Positions 38,098 through 52,600 of a stretch of 64,000 bases of DNA are shown piece after piece. The notes below the pieces were generated by a model, which searched no databases, was not told the DNA's origin, and saw nothing but the letters and a program-made list of their open reading frames with translations. The stretch's first letter is position 1, and each line of letters begins with the position of its first letter. The stretch is from Baylisascaris procyonis. Its lineage: Eukaryota > Nematoda > Chromadorea > Rhabditida > Ascarididae. The stretch covers positions 4,263,001 to 4,327,000 of the forward strand of contig JAZARR010000153.1 of the NCBI GenBank assembly GCA_037389465.1, written 5' to 3'. Made by a program: the position numbers and the translations under genes.

Positions 38098-41000
38098 CAC
38101 CCGTTGTGTGCTCCTCTGAAGCAAAGTTATTTCTCGTTTGTTTTCATCCCTCGCTGCACTCACGTTACACCCTTCCGCCTGAGCGTATAGGGAACAAACT
38201 TCCTATAAAAGCACATCCATAACGACATTTGCAAGGCAGGTCCGAAGGAATCCGGTTATCATGTCTCCAAACCCGGATACCGAACAATGACCGCTCTTTA
38301 TTGTTTTCTTTTTTATGACCATCGAACGAAATCTTTAGAGAGAACTTACCTCCTCAAATCTAGGAATCATCTCCGATATGAAGCTCATGTGCTTTTCCAA
38401 ATCTGCCCACCATTTTTGCAAAACCTCATCAAACACCCGTAATAGCTCCGCGGTTTCTATCCTCAGGGCTGCAGATTTGTAAGGGTGAGATTACGGCTGT
38501 CGCAACACACCAAACTTTTATCCCACAATTAAGCATAAGTAGCACCCGTTGTGTGCTCCTCTGAAGCAAAGTTATTTCTCGTTTGTTTTCATCCCTCGCT
38601 GCACTCACGTTACACCCTTCCGCCTGAGCGTATAGGGAACCAAACTTCCTATAAAAGCACATCCATAACGACATTTGCAAGGCAGGTCCGAAGGAATCCG
38701 GTTATCATGTCTCCAAACCCGGATACCGAACAATGACCGCTCTTTATTGTTTCTTTTTTTATGACCATTGAACGAAATCTTTGAAGAGAACTTACCTCCT
38801 CAAATCTAGGAATCATCTCCGATATGAAGCTCATGTGCTTTTCCAAATCTGCTCACCATTTTTGCAAAACCTCATCAAACACCCCTAAAAAGGTCTACCG
38901 TTTCAATTCTCAGAGCTGCAAATTGGTGAGAGTGAGATTACGGCTGTCGCAATACACCAAACTTTTATCCCACAATTAAGCATAAGCAGGAGACGTTGTG
39001 TGCTCCTCTGAAGCAAAGTTATTTCTCGTTTGTTTTCATCCCTCGCTGCACTCACGTTACACCCTTCCGCCTGAGCGTATAACGAACCAAACTTCCTATA
39101 AAAGCACATCCGTAACGACATTTGCAAGGCAGGTCCGAAGGAATCCGGTTATCATGTCTCCAAACCCGGATACCGAACAATGACCGCTCTTTGTTCTTTC
39201 TTTTTTTATGACCATCGAACGAAATCTTTGAACAGAACTTACCTCCTCAAATCTAGGAATCATCTCCGATATGAAGCTCATGTGCTTTTCCAAATCTGCT
39301 CACCATTTTTGCAAAACCTCATCAAACACCCGTAATAGCTCTACGGTTTCAATCCTCAGGGCTCCAGATTTGTAAGGGTGAGATTACGGCTGTCGCAACA
39401 CACCAAACTTTTATGCCACAATTAAGCATAAGCAGCACCCGTTGTGTGCTCCTCTGAAGCAAAGTTATTTCTCGTTTGTTTTCATCCCTCGCTGCACTCA
39501 CGTTACACCCTTCCGCCTGAGCGTATAACGAACAAACTTCCTATAAAAGCACATCCGTAAGGACATTTGCAAGGCAGGTCCGAAGGAGTCCGGTTATCAT
39601 GTCTCCAAACCCGGATACCGAACAATGACCGCTCTTTATTGTTTCCTTTTTTATGACCATCGAACGAAATCTTTAGAGAGAACTTACCTCCTCAAATCTA
39701 GGAATCATCTCCGATATGAAGCTCATGTGCTTTTCCAAATCTGCTCACCATTTTTGCAAAACCTCATCAAACACCCGTAATAGCTCCGCCGTTTCAATTC
39801 TCAGGGCTGCAGATTTGTAAGGGTGAGATTACGGCTGTCGCAATACACCAAACTTTTATCCCACAATTAAGCATAAGCAGCACCCGTTGTGTGCTCCTCT
39901 GAAGCAAAGTTATTTCTCGTTTGTTTTCATCCCTCGCTGCACTCACGTTACACCCTTCCGCCTGAGCGTATAACGAACCAAACTTCCTATAAAAGCACAT
40001 CCATAACGACATTTGCAAGGCAGGTCCGAAGGAATCCGGTTATCATGTCTCCAAACCCGGATACCGAACAATGACCGCTCTTTATTGTTTCTTTTTTTGT
40101 GACCATTGAACGAAATCTTTGAAGAGAACTTACCTCCTCAAATCTAGGAATCATCTCCGATATGAAGCTCATGTGCTTTTCCAAATCTGCTCACCATTTT
40201 TGCAAAACCTCATCAAACACCCCTAAAAAGGTCTACCGTTTCAATTCTCAGAGCTGCAAATTGGTGAGGGTGAGATTACGGCTGTCGCAATACACCAAAC
40301 TTTTATCCCACAATTAAGCATAAGCAGGAGACGTTGTGTGCTCCTCTGAAGCAAAGTTATTTCTCGTTTGTTTTCATCCCTCGCTGCACTCACGTTACAC
40401 CCTTCCGCCTGAGCGTATAACGAACCAAACTTCCTATAAAAGCACATCCGTAACGACATTTGCAAGGCAGGTCCGAAGGAATCCGGTTATCATGTCTCCA
40501 AACCCGGATACCGAACAACGACCGCTCTTTATTCTTTCTTTTTTTATGACCATCGAACGAAATCTTTGAAGAGAACTTACCTCCTCAAATCTAGGAATCA
40601 TCTCCGATATGAAGCTCATGTGCTTTTCCAAATCTGCTCACCATTTTTGCAAAACCTCATCAAACACCCCTAATAGCTCTACGGTTTCAATCCTCAGGGC
40701 TCCAGATTTGTAAGGGTGAGATTACGGCTGTCGCAACACACCAAACTTTTATGCCACAATTAAGCATAAGCAGCACCCGTTGTGTGCTCCTCTGAAGCAA
40801 AGTTATTTCTCGTTTGTTTTCATCCCTCGCTGCACTCACGTTACACCCTTCCGCCTGAGCGTATAACGAACAAACTTCCTATAAAAGCACATCCGTAGGG
40901 ACATTTGCAAGGCAGGTCCGAAGGAATCCGGTTATCATGTCTCCAAACCCGGATACCGAACAATGACCGCTCTTTATTGTTTCCTTTTTTATGACCATCG

Positions 41001-44000
41001 AACGAAATCTTTGAAGAGAACTTACCTCCTCAAATCTAGGAATCATCTCCGATATGAAGCTCATCTGCTTTTCCAAATCTGCTCACCATTTTTGCAAAAC
41101 CTCATCAAACACCCCTAAATAGCCCTGCGGTTTCAATTCTCATGGCTGCAGATTTGCAAGGGTGAGATTACGGCTGTCGCAATACACCAAACTTTTATCC
41201 CACAATTAAGCATAAGCAGCACCCGTTGTGTGCTCCTCTGAAGCAAAGTTATTTCTCGTTTGTTTTCATCCCTCGCTGCACTCACGTTACACCCTTCCGC
41301 CTGAGCGTATAACGAACCAAACTTCCTATAAAAGCACATCCATAAGGACATTTGCAAGGCAGGTCCGAAGGAATCCGGTTATCATGTCTCCAAACCCGGA
41401 TACCGAACAATGACCGCTCTTTATTGTTTGTTTTTTTATGACCATTGAACGAAATCTTTGAAGAGAACTTACCTCCTCAAATCTAGGAATCATCTCCGAT
41501 ATGAAGCTCATGTGCTTTTCCAAATCTGCTCACCATTTTTGCAAAACCTATCAAACACCCCTAAATAGCCCTGCCGTTTCAATTCTGAGGGCTCCACATT
41601 TGTAATGGTGAGATTGCGGCTGTCGCAATACACCAAACTTTTATCCCACAATTAAGCATAAGTAGCACCCGTTGGGTGCTCCTCTGAAGCAAAGTTATTT
41701 CTCGTTTGTTTTCATCCCTCGCTGCACTCACGTCACACCCTTCCGCCTGAGCGTATAGCGAACCAAACTTCGTATAAAAGCACATCCATAAGGACATTTG
41801 CAAGGCAGGTCCGAAGGAATCCGGTTATCATGTCTCCAAACCCGGACACCGAACAATGACCGCTCTTTATTGTTTGTTTTTTTATGACCATTGAACGAAA
41901 TCTTTGAAGAGAACTTACCTCCTCAAATCTAGGAATCATCTCCGATATGAAGCTCATGTGCTTTTCCAAATCTGCTCACCATTTTTGCAAAACCTCATCA
42001 AACACCCCTAAATAGCCCTGCCGTTTCAATTCTCAGGGCTCCACATTTGTAAGGGTGAGATTACGGCTGTCGCAATACACCAAACTTTTATCCCACAATT
42101 AAGCATAAGCAGCACCCGTTGTGTGCTCCTCTGAAGCAAAGTTATTTCTCGTTTGTTTTCATCCCTCGCTGCACTCACGTTACACCCTTCCGCCTGAGCG
42201 TATAACGAACAAACTTCCTATAAAAGCACATCCGTAAGGACATTTGCAAGGCAGGTCCGAAGGAATCCGGTTATCATGTCTCCAAACCCGGATACCGAAC
42301 AATGACCGCTCTTTATTGTTTTCTTTTTTATGACCATCGAACGAAATCTTTAGAGAGAACTTACCTCCTCAAATCTAGGAATCATCTCCGATATGAAGCT
42401 CATGTGCTTTTCCAAATCTGCTCACCATTTTTGCAAAACCTCATCAAACACCCGTAATAGCTCCGCGGTTTCAATTCTCAGGGCTGCAGATTTGTAAGGG
42501 TGAGATTACGGCTGTCGCAACACACCAAACTTTTATCCCACAATTAAGCATAAGTAGCACCCGTTGTGTGCTCCTCTGAAGCAAAGTTATTTCTCGTTTG
42601 TTTTCATCCCTCGCTGCACTCACGTTACACCCTTCCGCCTGAGCGTATAACGAACCAAACTTCCTATAAAAGCACATCCATAACGACATTTGCAAGGCAG
42701 GTCCGAAGGAATCCGGTTATCATGTCTCCAAACCCGGATACCGAACAATGACCGCTCTTTATTGTTTCTTTTTTTATGACCATTGAACGAAATCTTTGAA
42801 GAGAACTTACCTCCTCAAATCTAGGAATCATCTCCGATATGAAGCTCATGTGCTTTTCCAAATCTGCTCACCATTTTTGCAAAACCTCATCAAACACCCC
42901 TAAAAAGGTCTACCGTTTCAATTCTCAGAGCTGCAAATTGGTGAGGGTGAGATTACGGCTGTCGCAATACACCAAACTTTTATCCCACAATTAAGCATAA
43001 GCAGGAGACGTTGTGTGCTCCTCTGAAGCAAAGTTATTTCTCGTTTGTTTTCATCCCTCGCTGCACTCACGTTACACCCTTCCGCCTGAGCGTATAACGA
43101 ACCAAACTTCCTATAAAAGCACATCCGTAACGACATTTGCAAGGCAGGTCCGAAGGAATCCGGTTATCATGTCTCCAAACCCGGATACCGAACAATGACC
43201 GCTCTTTATTCTTTCTTTTTTTATGACCATCGAACGAAATCTTTGAACAGAACTTACCTCCTCAAATCTAGGAATCATCTCCGATATGAAGCTCATGTGC
43301 TTTTCCAAATCTGCTCACCATTTTTGCAAAACCTCATCAAACACCCGTAATAGCTCTACGGTTTCAATTCTCAGGGCTCCAGATTTGTAAGGGTGAGATT
43401 ACGGCTGTCGCAACACACCAAACTTTTATGCCACAATTAAGCATAAGCAGCACCCGTTGTGTGCTCCTCTGAAGCAAAGTTATTTCTCGTTTGTTTTCAT
43501 CCCTCGCTGCACTCACGTTACACCCTTCCGCCTGAGCGTATAACGAACAAACTTCCTATAAAAGCACATCCGTAAGGACATTTGCAAGGCAGGTCCGAAG
43601 GAATCCGGTTATCATGTCTCCAAACCCGGATACCGAAGAATGACCGCTCTTTATTGTTTCCTTTTTTATGACCATCGAACGAAATCTTTAGAGAGAACTT
43701 ACCTCCTCAAATCTAGGAATCATCTCCGATATGAAGCTCATGTGCTTTTCCAAATCTGCTCACCATTTTTGCAAAACCTCATCAAACACCCGTAATAGCT
43801 CCGCGGTTTCAATTCTCAGGGCTGCAGATTTGTAAGGGTGAGATTACGGCTGTCGCAACACACCAAACTTTTATCCCACAATTAAGCATAAGTAGCACCC
43901 GTTGTGTGCTCCTCTGAAGCAAAGTTATTTCTCGTTTGTTTTCATCCCTCGCTGCACTCACGTTACACCCTTCCGCCTGAGCGTATAGGGAACCAAACTT

Positions 44001-47000
44001 CCTATAAAAGCACATCCATAACGACATTTGCAAGGCAGGTCCGAAGGAATCCGGTTATCATGTCTCCAAACCCGGATACCGAACAATGACCGCTCTTTAT
44101 TGTTTCTTTTTTTATGACCATTGAACGAAATCTTTGAAGAGAACTTACCTCCTCAAATCTAGGAATCATCTCCGATATGAAGCTCATGTGCTTTTCCAAA
44201 TCTGCTCACCATTTTTGCAAAACCTCATCAAACACCCCTAAAAAGGTCTACCGTTTCAATTCTCAGAGCTGCAAATTGGTGAGAGTGAGATTACGGCTGT
44301 CGCAATACACCAAACTTTTATCCCACAATTAAGCATAAGCAGGAGACGTTGTGTGCTCCTCTGAAGCAAAGTTATTTCTCGTTTGTTTTCATCCCTCGCT
44401 GCACTCACGTTACACCCTTCCGCCTGAGCGTATAACGAACCAAACTTCCTATAAAAGCACATCCGTAACGACATTTGCAAGGCAGGTCCGAAGGAACCCG
44501 GTTATCATGTCTCCAAACCCGGATACCGAACTATGACCGCTCTTTGTTCTTTCTTTTTTTATGACCATCGAACGAAATCTTTGAACAGAACTTACCTCCT
44601 CAAATCTAGGAATCATCTCCGATATGAAGCTCATGTGCTTTTCCAAATCTGCTCACCATTTTTGCAAAACCTCATCAAACACCCGTAATAGCTCTACGGT
44701 TTGTATCCTCAGGGCTCCAGATTTGTAAGGGTGAGATTACGGCTGTCGCAACACACCAAACTTTTATGCCACAATTAAGCATAAGCAGCACCCGTTGTGT
44801 GCTCCTCTGAAGCAAAGTTATTTCTCGTTTGTTTTCATCCCTCGCTGCACTCACGTTACACCCTTCCGCCTGAGCGTATAACGAACAAACTTCCTATAAA
44901 AGCACATCCGTAGGGACATTTGCAAGGCAGGTCCGAAGGAATCCGGTTATCATGTTTCCAAACCCGGATACCGAACAATGACCGCTCTTTATTGTTTCCT
45001 TTTTTATGACCATCGAACGAAATCTTTGAAGAGAACTTACCTCCTCAAATCTAGGAATCATCTCCGATATGAAGCTCATGTGCTTTTCCAAATCTGCTCA
45101 CGATTTTTGCAAAACCTCATCAAACACCCCTAAATAGCCCTGCGGTTTCAATTCTCAGGGCTGCAGATTTGCAAGGGTGATATTACGGCTGTCGCAATAC
45201 ACCAAAGTTTTATCCCACAATTAAGCATAAGTAGCACCCGTTGTGTGCTCCTCTGAAGCAAAGTTATTTCTCGTTTGTTTTCATCCCTCGCTGCACTCAC
45301 GTCACACCCTTCCGCCTGAGCGTATAGCGAACCAAACTTCGTATAAAAGCACATCCATAAGGACATTTGCAAGGCAGGTCCGAAGGAATCCGGTTATCAT
45401 GTCTCCAAACCCGGATACCGAACAATGACCGCTCTTTATTGTTTGTTTTTTTATGACCATTGAACGAAATCTTTGAAGAGAACTTACCTCCTCAAATCTA
45501 GGAATCATCTCCGATATGAAGCTCATGTGCTTTTCCAAATCTGCTCACCATTTTTGCAAAACCTATCAAACACCCCTAAATAGCCCTGCCGTTTCAATTC
45601 TGAGGGCTCCACATTTGTAATGGTGAGATTGCGGCTGTCGCAATACACCAAACTTTTATCCCACAATTAAGCATAAGCAGCACCCGTTGTGTGCTCCTCT
45701 GAAGCAAAGTTATTTCTCGTTTGTTTTCATCCCTCGCTGCACTCACGTTACACCCTTCCGCCTGAGCGTATAACGAACAAACTTCCTATAAAAGCACATC
45801 CGTAAGGACATTTGCAAGGCAGGTCCGAAGGAATGCGGTCATCATGTTTCCAAACCCGGATACCGAACAATGACCGCTCTTTATTGTTTCCTTTCTTGTG
45901 ACCATCGAACGAAATCTTTAGAGAGAACTTACCTCCTCAAATCTAGGAATCATCTCCGATATGAAGCTCATGTGCTTTTCCAAATCTGCTCACCATTTTT
46001 GCAAAACCTCATCAAACACCCGTAATAGCTCCGCGGTTTCAATCCTCAGGGCTGCAGATTTGTAAGGGTGAGATTACGGCTGTCGCAACACACCAAACTT
46101 TTATCCCACAATTAAGCATAAGTAGCACCCGTTGTGTGCTCCTCTGAAGCAAAGTTATTTCTCGTTTGTTTTCATCCCTCGCTGCACTCACGTTACACCC
46201 TTCCGCCTGAGCGTATAGGGAACCAAACTTCCTATAAAAGCACATCCATAACGACATTTGCAAGGCAGGTCCGAAGGAATCCGGTTATCATGTCTCCAAA
46301 CCCGGATACCGAACAATGACCGCTCTTTATTGTTTCTTTTTTTATGACCATTGAACGAAATCTTTGAAGAGAACTTACCTCCTCAAATCTAGGAATCATC
46401 TCCGATATGAAGCTCATGTGCTTTTCCAAATCTGCTCACCATTTTTGCAAAACCTCATCAAACACCCCTAAAAAGGTCTACCGTTTCAATTCTCAGAGCT
46501 GCAAATTGGTGAGAGTGAGATTACGGCTGTCGCAATACACCAAACTTTTATCCCACAATTAAGCATAAGCAGGAGAGGTTGTGTGCACCTCTGAAGCAAG
46601 GTTATTTCTCGTTTGTTTTCATCCCTCGCTGCACTCACGTTACACCCTTCCGCCTGAGCGTATAACGAACCAAACTTCCTATAAAAGCACATCCGTAACG
46701 ACATTTGCAAGGCAGGTCCGAACGAACCCGGTTATCATGTCTCCAAACCCGGATACCGAACTATGGCCGCTCTTTGTTCTTTCTTTTTTTATGACCATCG
46801 AACGAAATCTTTGAACAGAACTTACCTCCTCAAATCTAGGAATCATCTCCGATATGAAGCTCATGTGCTTTTCCAAATCTGCTCACCATTTTTGCAAAAC
46901 CTCTTCAAACACCCGTAATAGCTCTACGGTTTGTATCCTCAGGGCTCCAGATTTGTAAGGGTGAGATTACGGCTGTCGCAACACACCAAACTTTTATGCC

Positions 47001-49695
47001 ACAATTAAGCATAAGCAGCACCCGTTGTGTGCTCCTCTGAAGCAAAGTTATTTCTCGTTTGTTTTCATCCCTCGCTGCACTCACGTTACACCCTTCCGCC
47101 TGAGCGTATAACGAACAAACTTCCTATAAAAGCACATCCGTAGGGACATTTGCAAGGCAGGTCCGAAGGAATCCGGTTATCATATCTCCAAACCCGGATA
47201 CCGAACAATGACCGCTCTTTATTGTTTCCTTTTTTATGACCATCGAACGAAATCTTTAGAGAGAACTTACCTCCTCAAATCTAGGAATCATCTCCGATAT
47301 GAAGCTCATCTGCTTTTCCAAATCTGCTCACCATTTTTGCAAAACCTCATCAAACACCCCTAAATAGCCCTGCGGTTTCAATTCTCATGGCTGCAGATTT
47401 GCAAGGGTGAGATTACGGCTGTCGCAATACACCAAACTTTTATCCCACAATTAAGCATAAGTAGCACCCGTTGTGTGCTCCTCTGAAGCAAAGTTATTTC
47501 TCGTTTGTTTTCATCCCTCGCTGCACTCACGTCACACCCTTCCGCCTGAGCGTATAGCGAACCAAACTTCGTATAAAAGCACATCCATAAGGACATTTGC
47601 AAGGCAGGTCCGAAGGAATCCGGTTATCATGTCTCCAAACCCGGATACCGAAAAATGACCGCTCTTTATTGTTTGTTTTTTTATGACCATTGAACGAAAT
47701 CTTTGAAGAGAACTTACCTCCTCAAATCTAGGAATCATCTCCGATATGAAGCTCATGTGCTTTTCCAAATCTGCTCACGATTTTTGCAAAACCTCATCAA
47801 ACACCCCTAAATAGCCCTGCGGTTTCAATTCTCAGGGCTGCAGATTTGCAAGGGTGATATTACGGCTGTCGCAATACACCAAAGTTTTATCCCACAATTA
47901 AGCATAAGTAGCACCCGTTGGGTGCTCCTCTGAAGCAAAGTTATTTCTCGTTTGTTTTCATCCCTCGCTGCACTCACGTCACACCCTTCCGCCTGAGCGT
48001 ATAGCGAACCAAACTTCGTTAAAAGCACATCCATAAGGACATTTGCAAGGCAGGTCCGAAGGAATCCGGTTATCATGTCTCCAAACCCGGATACCGAACA
48101 ATGACCGCTCTTTATTTTTTCCTTTTTTATGACCATCGAACGAAATCTTTAGAGAGAACTTACCTGCTCAAATCTAGGAATCATCTCCGATATGAAGCTC
48201 ATCTGCTTTTCCAAATCTGCTCACGATTTTTGCAAAACATCATCAAACACTCCTAAATAGCCCTGCCGTTTCAATTCTCAGGGCTGCAGATTTGTAAGGG
48301 TGAGATTACGGCTGTCGCAACACACCAAACGTTATGCCACAATTAAGCATAACCAGCACCCGTTGTGTGCTCCTCTGAAGCAAAGTTATTTCTCGTTTGT
48401 TTTCATCCCTCGCTGCACTCACGTTACACCCTTCCGCCTGAGCGTATAACGAACAAACTTCCTATAAAAGCACATCCGTAACGACATTTGCAAGGCAGGT
48501 CCGAAGGAATCCGGTTATCATGTCTCCAAACCCGGATACCGAACAATGACCGCTCTTTGTTCTTTCTTTTTTATGACCATCGAGCGAAATCTTTGAACAG
48601 AACTTACCTCCTCAAATCTAGGAATCATCTCCGATATGAAGCTCATGTGCTTTTCCAAATCTGCCCACCGTTTTTGCAAAACCTCATCAAACACCCCTAA
48701 AAAGGTCTACCGTTTCAATTCTCAGAGCTGCAAATTGGTGAGAGTGAGATTACGGCTGTCGCAATACACCAAACTTTTATCCCACAATTAAGCATAAGCA
48801 GGAGACGTTGTGTGCACCTCTGAAGCAAGGTTATTTCTCGTTTGTTTTCATCCCTCGCTGCACTCACGTTACACCCTTCCGCCTGAGCGTATAACGAACC
48901 AAACTTCCTATAAAAGCACATCCGTAACGACATTTGCAAGGCAGGTCCGAAGGAATCCGGTTATCATGTCTCCAAACCCGGATACCGAACAATGACCGCT
49001 CTTTATTCTTTCTTTTTTTATGACCATCGAACGAAATCTTTGAACAGAACTTACCTCCTCAAATCTAGGAATCATCTCCGATATGAAGCTCATGTGCTTT
49101 TCCAAATCTGCTCACGATTTTTGCAAAACCTCATCAAACACCCCTAAATAGCCCTGCGGTTTCAATTCTCAGGGCTGCAGATTTGTAAGGGTGAGATTAC
49201 GGCTGTCGCAATACACCAAACTTTTATCCCACAATTAAGCATAAGCAGCACCCGTTGTGTGCTCCTCTGAAGCAAAGTTATTTCTCGTTTGTTTTCATCC
49301 CTCGCTGCACTCACGTTACACCCTTCCGCCTGAGCGTATAGCGAACCAAACTTCCTATAAAAGCACATCCATAAGGACATTTGCAAGGCAGGTCCGAAGG
49401 AATCCGGTTATCATGTCTCCAAACCCGGATACCGAACAATGACCGCTCTTTATTGTTTCCTTTTTTATGACCATCGAACGAAATCTTTAGAGAGAACTTA
49501 CCTCCTCAAATCTAGGAATCATCTCCGATATGAAGCTCATCTGCTTTTCCAAATCTGCTCACCATTTTTGCAAAACCTCATCAAACACCCCTAAATAGCC
49601 CTGCCGTTTCAATTCTCAGGGCTGCAGATTTGTAAGGGTGAGATTACGGCTGTCGCAATACACCAAACTTTTATGCCACAATTAAGCATAACCAG
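38098..49695. repeat. trimer higher-order repeat zone (about 1339 bp)
   Basis: A monomer type lacking one C (GAACAAAC instead of GAACCAAAC) appears with landmarks at 38106, 39444, 40782, 42121, 43459, 44797, 45689, 47027 and 48365, mostly every third unit (about 1339 bp). It is followed either by a CCATAACG type and then a CCGTAACG type, or by one or two CCATAAGG types. The first order gives regular trimers at 38106-38998, 39444-40336, 42121-43013, 43459-44351 and 45689-46581. The spacing drops to two units at 44797-45689, so the order is locally 3+2. Confidence 0.85.
38350..38468 (-). pseudogene. exon-like module with open frame
   Basis: Acceptor AG at 38469-38470 and donor at 38344-38349. 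The frame is open through the WW pair. Confidence 0.35.
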
Positions 49696-52600
49696 CACCC
49701 GTTGTGTGCTCCTCTGACGCAAAGTTATTTCTCGTTTGTTTTCATCCCTCGCTGCACTCACGTTACACCCTTCCCCCTGAGCGTATAACGAACAAACTTC
49801 CTATAAAAGCAGATCCGTAAGGACATTTGCAAGGCGTCCGAAGGAATCCGGTTATCATGTCTCCAAACCCGGATACCGAACAATGACCGCTCTTTATTGT
49901 TTCCTTTTTTATGACCATCGAACGAAATCTTTGAAGAGAGCTTGCCTCCTCAAATCTAGGGATCATCTCCGATATGCAGCTCATGTGCTTTTCCAAATCT
50001 CCTCACCATTCCTGCAAAACCTCATCAAACACCCCTAAAAAGCCCTACCGTTTCAATTCTCAGAGCTGCAAATTGGTGACGGTGAGATTACGGCTGTCGC
50101 AATACACCAAACTTTTATCCCACAATTAAGCATAAGCAGGAGACGTTGTGTGCTCGTCTGAAGCAAAGTTATTTCTCGTTTGTTTTCATCGCTCGCTGCA
50201 CTCACGTTACACCCTTCCGCCTGAGCGTATAGCGAAACAAACTTCCTATAAAACACATCCATAAGGACATTTGCAAGGCAGGTCCGAAGGAATCCGGTTA
50301 TCATGTCTCCAAACCCGGATACCGAACAATGACCGCTCTTTATTGTTTCTTTTTTTATGATTATTGAACGAAATCTTTGAAGAGAACTTACCTCCTCAAA
50401 TCTAGGAATCATCTCCGATATGAAGCTCATGTGTATTCCAAATCTGCTCACCATTTTTGCAAAACCTCATCAAACACCCCTAAAAAGGTCTACCGTTTCA
50501 ATTCTCAGAGCTGCAAATTGGTGAGGGTGAGATTACGGCTGTCGCAATACACCAAACTTTTATCCCACAATTAAGCATAAGCAGCACCCATTGTGTGCAC
50601 CTCTGAAGGAAAGTTATTTCTCGTTTGTTTTCATCCCTCGCTGCACTCACGTTACACCCTTCCGCCTGAGCGTATAGCGAAACAAACTTCCTATAAAACA
50701 CATCCATAAGGACATTTGCAAGGCAGGTCCGAACGAATCCGGTTATCATGTCTCCAAACCCGGATACCGAACAATGACCGCTCTTTATTCTTTCCTTTTT
50801 TATGACCATCGAACGAAATCTTTAGAGAGAACTTACCCCCTCAAATCTAGGAATCATCTCTGATATGAAGCTCATGTGCTTTTCAAAATCTGCTCACCAT
50901 TTTTGCAAAACCTCATCAAACACCCCTAAATAGCACTGCCGTTTCAATTCTCAGAGCTGCAAATTGGTGAGAGTGAGATTACGGCTGTCGCAATACACCA
51001 AACTTTTATCCCACAATTAAGCATAAGCAGGAGACGTTGTGTGCACCTCTGAAGCAAGGTTATTTCTCGTTTGTTTTCATCCCTCGCTGCACTCACGTTA
51101 CACCCTTCCGCCTGAGCGTATAACGAACCAAACTTCCTATAAAAGCACATCCGTAACGACATTTGCAAGGCAGGTCCGAAGGAACCCGGTTATCATGTCT
51201 CCAAACCCGGATACCGAACAATGACCGCTCTTTATTCTTTCTTTTTTTATGACCATCGAACGAAATCTTTGAACAGAACTTACCTCCTCAAATCTAAGAA
51301 TCATCTCCGATATGAAGCTCATGTGCTTTTCCAAATCTGCTCACCATTTTTGCAAAACCTCATCAAACACCCGTAATAGCTCTACGGTTTGTATCCTCAG
51401 GGCTCCAGATTTGTAAGGGTGAGATTACTCCTGTCGCAACACACCAAACTTTTATCCCACAATTAAGCATAAGTAGCACCCGTTGTGTGCTCCTCTGAAG
51501 CAAAGTTATTTCTCGTTTGTTTTCATCCCTCGCTGCACTCACGTTACACCCTTTCGCCTGAGGGTATAGGGAACCAAACTTCCTATAAAAGCACATCCAT
51601 AACGACATTTGCAAGGCAGGTCCGAAGGAATCCGGTTATCATGTCTCCAAACCCGGATGCCGAACAATGACCGCTCTTTATTGTTTCTTTTTTTATGACC
51701 ATTGAACGAAATCTTTGAAGAGAACTTACCTCCTCAAATCTAGGAATCATCTCCGATATGAAGCTCATGTGCTTTTCCAAATCTGCTCACCATTTTTGCA
51801 AAACCTCATCAAACACCCCTAAATAGCCCTGCCGTTTCAATTCTGAGGGCTCCACATTTGTAAGGGTGAGATTACGGCTGTCGCAATACACCAAACTTTT
51901 ATCCCACAGTTAAGCATAAGCAGCACCCGTTGTGTTCTCCTCTGAAGCAAAGTTATTTCTCGTTTGTTTTCATCCCTCGCTGCACTCACGTTACACCCTT
52001 CCGCCTGAGCGTATAACGAACAAACTTCCTATAAAAGCACATCCGTAAGGACATTTGCAAGGCAGGTCCGAAGGACTCCGGTTATCATGTCTCCAAACCC
52101 GGATACCGAACAATGACCGCTCTTTATTGTTTCCTTTTTTATGACCATCGAACGAAATCTTTAGAGAGAACTTACCTCCTCAAATCTAGGAATCATCTCC
52201 GATATGAAGCTCATCTGCTTTTCCAAATCTGCTCACGATTTTTGCAAAACATCATCAAACACCCCTAAATAGCCCTGCCGTTTCAATTCTCAGGGCTCCA
52301 GATATGTAAGGGTGAGATTACGGCTGTCGCAATACACCAAACTTTTATCCCACAATTAAGCATAAGCAGGAGACGTTGTGTGCTCGTCTGAAGCAAAGTT
52401 ATTTCTCGTTTGTTTTCATCGCTCGCTGCACTCACGTTGCACCCTTCCGCCTGAGCGTATAGCGAACCAAACTTCCTATAAAAGCACATCCATAAGGACA
52501 CTTGCAAGGCAGGTCGGAAGGAATCCGGTTATCATGTTTCCAAACCCGGATACCGAACAATGACAGCCCTTTATTGTTTCTTTTTTTGTGACCATTGAAC

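Noticed and set aside
50053..50454. 133-codon minus-strand open frame as a real gene
   Set aside because: It is formed by a one-base deletion near 50253 that joins two frames of ordinary satellite. The same frames are separate in neighbouring monomers.
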